Assembly: GCA_030614245.1 (NCBI GenBank)
Contig: JAUWKK010000146.1
Location: forward strand, 1 to 7,104
Length of the DNA stretch: 7,104 nucleotides
Direction: 5' to 3'
From: Planctomycetota bacterium
GTDB taxonomy: Bacteria; Planctomycetota; PUPC01; JABMSA01; JAUWKK01
The notes below the pieces were generated by a model. The model saw nothing but the letters and a program-made list of their open reading frames with translations, was not told where the DNA came from and did not search any database. Positions 4,584-7,104 of the stretch are shown here, in pieces; the first letter of the stretch is position 1, and each line of letters starts with the position of its first letter. Position numbers and translations under genes: made by a program.

Positions 4584-6395
4584 ATGGAGATTCTCGGGCT
4601 GAAGCTCGTCATCTGGATCGTGCTGGCGGTTTACTTCGTGGGAATGCTCTACATGGGCTGGCGCAGCAAGAGGGGGATCCACGATCAGGAGGGCTTCCTG
4701 CTGGGTAACAGGCAGTTCGGCGTTCCGATGATGGTCATGCACGCGTTTGGTGCGGGCACTCACCCAGGCGACGTAGCGGGGGTGACGGGCAAGAGCGTTT
4801 CAGCGGGGGCATCCGGCATCTGGGTGTCGTGGATGTGGATGTTCGGCACTCCGTTCTATTGGATCATCGCGCCGATCGTCCGGCGCATGCGCTGCCTGAC
4901 GCTGGCGGATTATTTCGAGCAGCGTTATAACCGTGCGACCAGCATGCTCTACGTGATGGTCGTCAGCGTAGGTATGACGATTTTCGTCGCAAGTATTCTG
5001 CTGGCCACGACGCGGACCGTGCAGGGGATGATGGGCAAGTCGGGCGACGACTCGTGGTTCTTCGGCATCCTGTTTGTCTCCACAGCCGTGTTCGTCGTTT
5101 ACAGTTTCTGGGGCGGTATCATTGCTGCGATCAAGACGGACATGCTCCAGGGGCTGATGATCATCGCGCTGTCGTTCATCGCCATCCCGAAGGCCCTTCA
5201 GTTGGCGGAAGTCGGTGGAATGGATGGAATGCGCGCTACGGTGACCGAACACGGAGGCGCGGGACTGAGCCTGTTCGACCCCAAGAGTTTCTCGCTCTGG
5301 ACGGTGATACTGCTGTGCATCAATGCGCCGTTCAGCATGATGGCCCAGCCGCACCTGATGTCGGTCTGTGCGGCGGGCAAGACCGAGTGGGAGGGCCGGG
5401 TCGGTTTCACCTACGGCAACATTCTCAAGCGCTTGTGCACGATGGGCTGGTGCATCCTGGGCCTATGCTGGCTGGCGTATCTGATCAAGAAGGGCAACAT
5501 CGCGCCGGGGCAGGCGATCCCACAGGATGTTGCCGACGCTGCTTTCGGCGAAGCCGTCAGAAGCTTGTTGAAACCACTGCTTCAGGGCCTGATGCTGGCG
5601 TGCGTCATGGCGGCGGCGATGTCGTCGGGCGATGCGCTCCAGGTCACAATCGCCGGGCTGTTCTCGCAGAATGTTTATCGGAACTACCTGCACCCTGGGG
5701 CATCGGAGCAGAGGCTCGTACACGTGACCAGGATTGCCGGCCTCGTCATCATTGCTGCGGCCCTGGGCTTCGCTATCGCGATGCGTGAGAGCATTGTCAA
5801 GACTATTCTCGACGGCTTCAACTTCACCGCCTGCGTCGGTATTGCCGTCGTGCTGGGGATCCTGTGGCGCAGGATGAATCCGACGGGCGTCTTCATAAGC
5901 GTCATCGCAGCATCGATCGCATTCATCGCGACGAGGTACGTCATCGCGTGGCAGCAAGCCGACCTTATCGAGCGGGGACTGCTGACGATGGCCGAGGGTA
6001 CACGAGCCTGGACCGCCGACTCGGGAGTGCTGGGATGGCTCGCACAACACGGGTTCCTCGCATGGAAGAAAGAGGCGCTCGTCTCGACGCGCCTCACGTC
6101 CACCGGACTCTTGCTGAGTTCGGGCATCATCGGCGGCATCATAGGCAGCCTGCTGACCAAACCGCCCAAGGCGGAAGTCGTCGACAAGTTCTTCACAAAG
6201 ATTTATACGCCCATCGGCGAAGAAGATAAACTCGACCTGCCGCTGGATGAAGCCGTTCCCGAATCGAAGCGTCTGATCACGGCCGGCGGCCTCTTCATCG
6301 TCAAGCCGACGTTCCAGTCCTGGTTCGGCTTTCTCGTCACGGCGGTGATCTGCCTGGCGCTCCTTGGGCTGATGTACATACTCGTAACACCTTAA
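4584..6395 (+). CDS. Sodium:solute symporter family (SSS/SLC5) transporter
   Basis: This 603-residue inner-membrane protein is of normal to slightly large size for the solute:sodium symporter family, which couples Na+ entry to uptake of sugars, sugar acids, amino acids or similar solutes. The first helix is at about 8-27. Family landmarks follow: GNRQFGVP and the glycine-rich helix after it (41-69), LTLADYFEQRY (105-115), WGGIIAAIKTDMLQG (176-190), NAPFSMMAQPHLM (247-259) and AMSSGDALQVTIAGLFSQNVYR (345-366). Hydrophobic stretches suggest about 13 helices, the last near 577-600. A polar stretch at about 455-505 and a cytoplasmic linker ending in the KIYTPIGEE segment (near 535-545) precede the final helix. 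The start follows a strong AAAGGAGA site (4571-4578). The DUF6807 gene follows 52 bp later, probably in one operon. The substrate is not identifiable; the neighbour hints at a carbohydrate-derived solute. Confidence 0.93.
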   Translation: MEILGLKLVIWIVLAVYFVGMLYMGWRSKRGIHDQEGFLLGNRQFGVPMMVMHAFGAGTHPGDVAGVTGKSVSAGASGIWVSWMWMFGTPFYWIIAPIVRRMRCLTLADYFEQRYNRATSMLYVMVVSVGMTIFVASILLATTRTVQGMMGKSGDDSWFFGILFVSTAVFVVYSFWGGIIAAIKTDMLQGLMIIALSFIAIPKALQLAEVGGMDGMRATVTEHGGAGLSLFDPKSFSLWTVILLCINAPFSMMAQPHLMSVCAAGKTEWEGRVGFTYGNILKRLCTMGWCILGLCWLAYLIKKGNIAPGQAIPQDVADAAFGEAVRSLLKPLLQGLMLACVMAAAMSSGDALQVTIAGLFSQNVYRNYLHPGASEQRLVHVTRIAGLVIIAAALGFAIAMRESIVKTILDGFNFTACVGIAVVLGILWRRMNPTGVFISVIAASIAFIATRYVIAWQQADLIERGLLTMAEGTRAWTADSGVLGWLAQHGFLAWKKEALVSTRLTSTGLLLSSGIIGGIIGSLLTKPPKAEVVDKFFTKIYTPIGEEDKLDLPLDEAVPESKRLITAGGLFIVKPTFQSWFGFLVTAVICLALLGLMYILVTP

Positions 6396-6433
6396 GGCCA
6401 ATGAATAGACTGTGTTTTGCAACCATCTGTATG

Positions 6434-6442
6434 AGAAGGAGA
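6434..6442 (+). promoter_or_regulatory. Strong Shine-Dalgarno site of the DUF6807 gene
   Basis: AGAAGGAGA ends five bases before the ATG at 6448, which fixes this start. The 52-bp gap after the symporter stop holds no evident promoter or terminator, supporting cotranscription. Confidence 0.7.
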
Positions 6443-6447
6443 CAACT

Positions 6448-7104
6448 ATGAAGACCGCTTGCCTTGTATTGTCCTGCACGATGATTGCCGGAGCGTGCCG
6501 TTCCGCCGTGACGATCACGGCGACGGCGCCCGATCACGACTGCGCCGATCTGCCGATGTCGGCTAAGCTGCCGGCAGGCGCGGCCCTGAAAGACGCTATG
6601 CTGGTGAAGGCTGACGGCTCGAAAGTGACCGCCCAGGTCGTGGACGGCACGCTGTACTGGATACTCGACAAGCTCGAGGCCAGCAAGAGTATCGCGTATA
6701 CCGTGCAGCCGGCCGCACGCGCTGAAGGCGGCGTCGAGATGACGAAGATTGACGAGGGCGTCGAGGTGAAAGTCGGCGGCGAACTGTTGACGAAATACCT
6801 GAGGATTTCCGGCCACAAGCCGATCTGCTACCCGATAATCGGCCCGGGCGGCAAAGCCATGACGCGCAACTACCCGATGAAGAAGTTCAAGGGCGAGAGT
6901 CCCGACCACGTCCATCACCGCTCGTTCTGGTTCACGCACGGCGACGTCAACGGCGTCGATTTCTGGGGGGAGACAGGCCGCGCCGGCAAGATCATCCAGA
7001 AATGCATCGAGTTCAGCGGCGGCCCCGTGATGGGTATCATCCGCACGAAGAACGACTGGGTCGACGTGAAAGGCAAGCGTATATGCACCGACGAGCGCGA
7101 GATG
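6448..7104 (+). CDS. DUF6807 ('PmoA') family protein, 3' end outside the window
   Basis: The frame is open from the ATG at 6448 to the right edge (219 residues). A strong AGAAGGAGA site lies five bases upstream. Residues 1-20 look like a Sec signal peptide (Lys2, then a hydrophobic stretch). IAGAC at 13-17 is a weak lipobox, so it may be a lipoprotein or a cleaved periplasmic protein. After a poorly conserved region (about 20-95) comes the family core: YPIIGPGGKAMTRNYPM (128-144), PDHVHHRSFWFTHGDVNGVDFW (152-173) and NDWV near residue 202. The His-rich PDHxHHRSxW block suggests a metal- or sugar-binding site. The old name PmoA (methane monooxygenase) is misleading; these proteins are common in Planctomycetota and Verrucomicrobiota and often lie near carbohydrate genes. 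It follows the symporter in a likely operon. The biochemical role is unknown. Confidence 0.9.
   Translation, partial: MKTACLVLSCTMIAGACRSAVTITATAPDHDCADLPMSAKLPAGAALKDAMLVKADGSKVTAQVVDGTLYWILDKLEASKSIAYTVQPAARAEGGVEMTKIDEGVEVKVGGELLTKYLRISGHKPICYPIIGPGGKAMTRNYPMKKFKGESPDHVHHRSFWFTHGDVNGVDFWGETGRAGKIIQKCIEFSGGPVMGIIRTKNDWVDVKGKRICTDEREM

Noticed and set aside
3688..4602. Plus-strand open frame (304 codons) across the intergenic repeats
   Set aside because: It begins antisense to the RNase HII-like gene, runs through palindromic repeats and overlaps the symporter start. I see no domain in its translation.
5463..6518. Long minus-strand open frame (351 codons) opposite the symporter
   Set aside because: It is the antisense of a clear SSS transporter, with a biased Arg/Asp/Gln/His composition and no recognisable domain.
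6448..7104. Particulate methane monooxygenase subunit (from the old 'PmoA' family label)
   Set aside because: The sequence is soluble with a signal peptide and a PDHxHHRS motif typical of DUF6807; it lacks the membrane helices of true PmoA.

Overview
The window is GC-rich bacterial DNA, most likely from a member of the Planctomycetota (Phycisphaerae or Sedimentisphaerae type). This is an inference. It rests on the gene families seen together (a DUF6807 protein beside a sodium:solute symporter, and a divergent RNase HII-like protein in a set with a lone GspF/PilC-type protein and MiaA) and on the style of the intergenic repeats. No rRNA or marker gene is present to settle it.

Layout. Bases 1-761 (minus strand) hold most of a D-2-hydroxyacid dehydrogenase, whose 3' end lies beyond the left edge. 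Bases 762-967 are non-coding and carry a perfect 22-bp palindrome and an array of CAGT/ACTG heptamers. Bases 968-3892 (minus strand) form a compact operon transcribed right to left: a divergent RNase HII-like gene, a GspF/PilC-type type II secretion F protein, and miaA. Its genes are 10 bp apart or overlap by one base. A near-consensus sigma-70 promoter, TTGACA-17-TAGAAT, sits directly in front of it. Bases 3911-4583 are a roughly 670-bp divergent intergenic region packed with short palindromic and direct repeats. No convincing gene was seen there. Bases 4584-7104 (plus strand) hold a complete sodium:solute symporter gene followed 52 bp later by a DUF6807 (formerly 'PmoA') family gene that runs off the right edge. 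Both have strong Shine-Dalgarno sites.

How the genes work together. The minus-strand operon joins nucleic-acid housekeeping (a possible RNase H activity and tRNA A37 prenylation) with a membrane platform protein; no shared pathway is evident. The plus-strand pair looks like an uptake and processing unit for an unidentified small organic substrate. The symporter would bring it across the inner membrane, and the secreted or lipoprotein DUF6807 protein would act outside the cytoplasm. The dehydrogenase at the left edge could feed the same kind of carbon metabolism, but nothing in the sequence links it directly.

The least ordinary parts are the RNase HII-like protein (fourth catalytic Asp apparently replaced by Glu, plus a long internal insertion), the two intergenic repeat regions (including two hairpin copies related by a compensatory base-pair change), and the promoter placement, which argues for a downstream start of the RNase HII-like gene. 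No strong case for a wholly new multi-gene system is visible.
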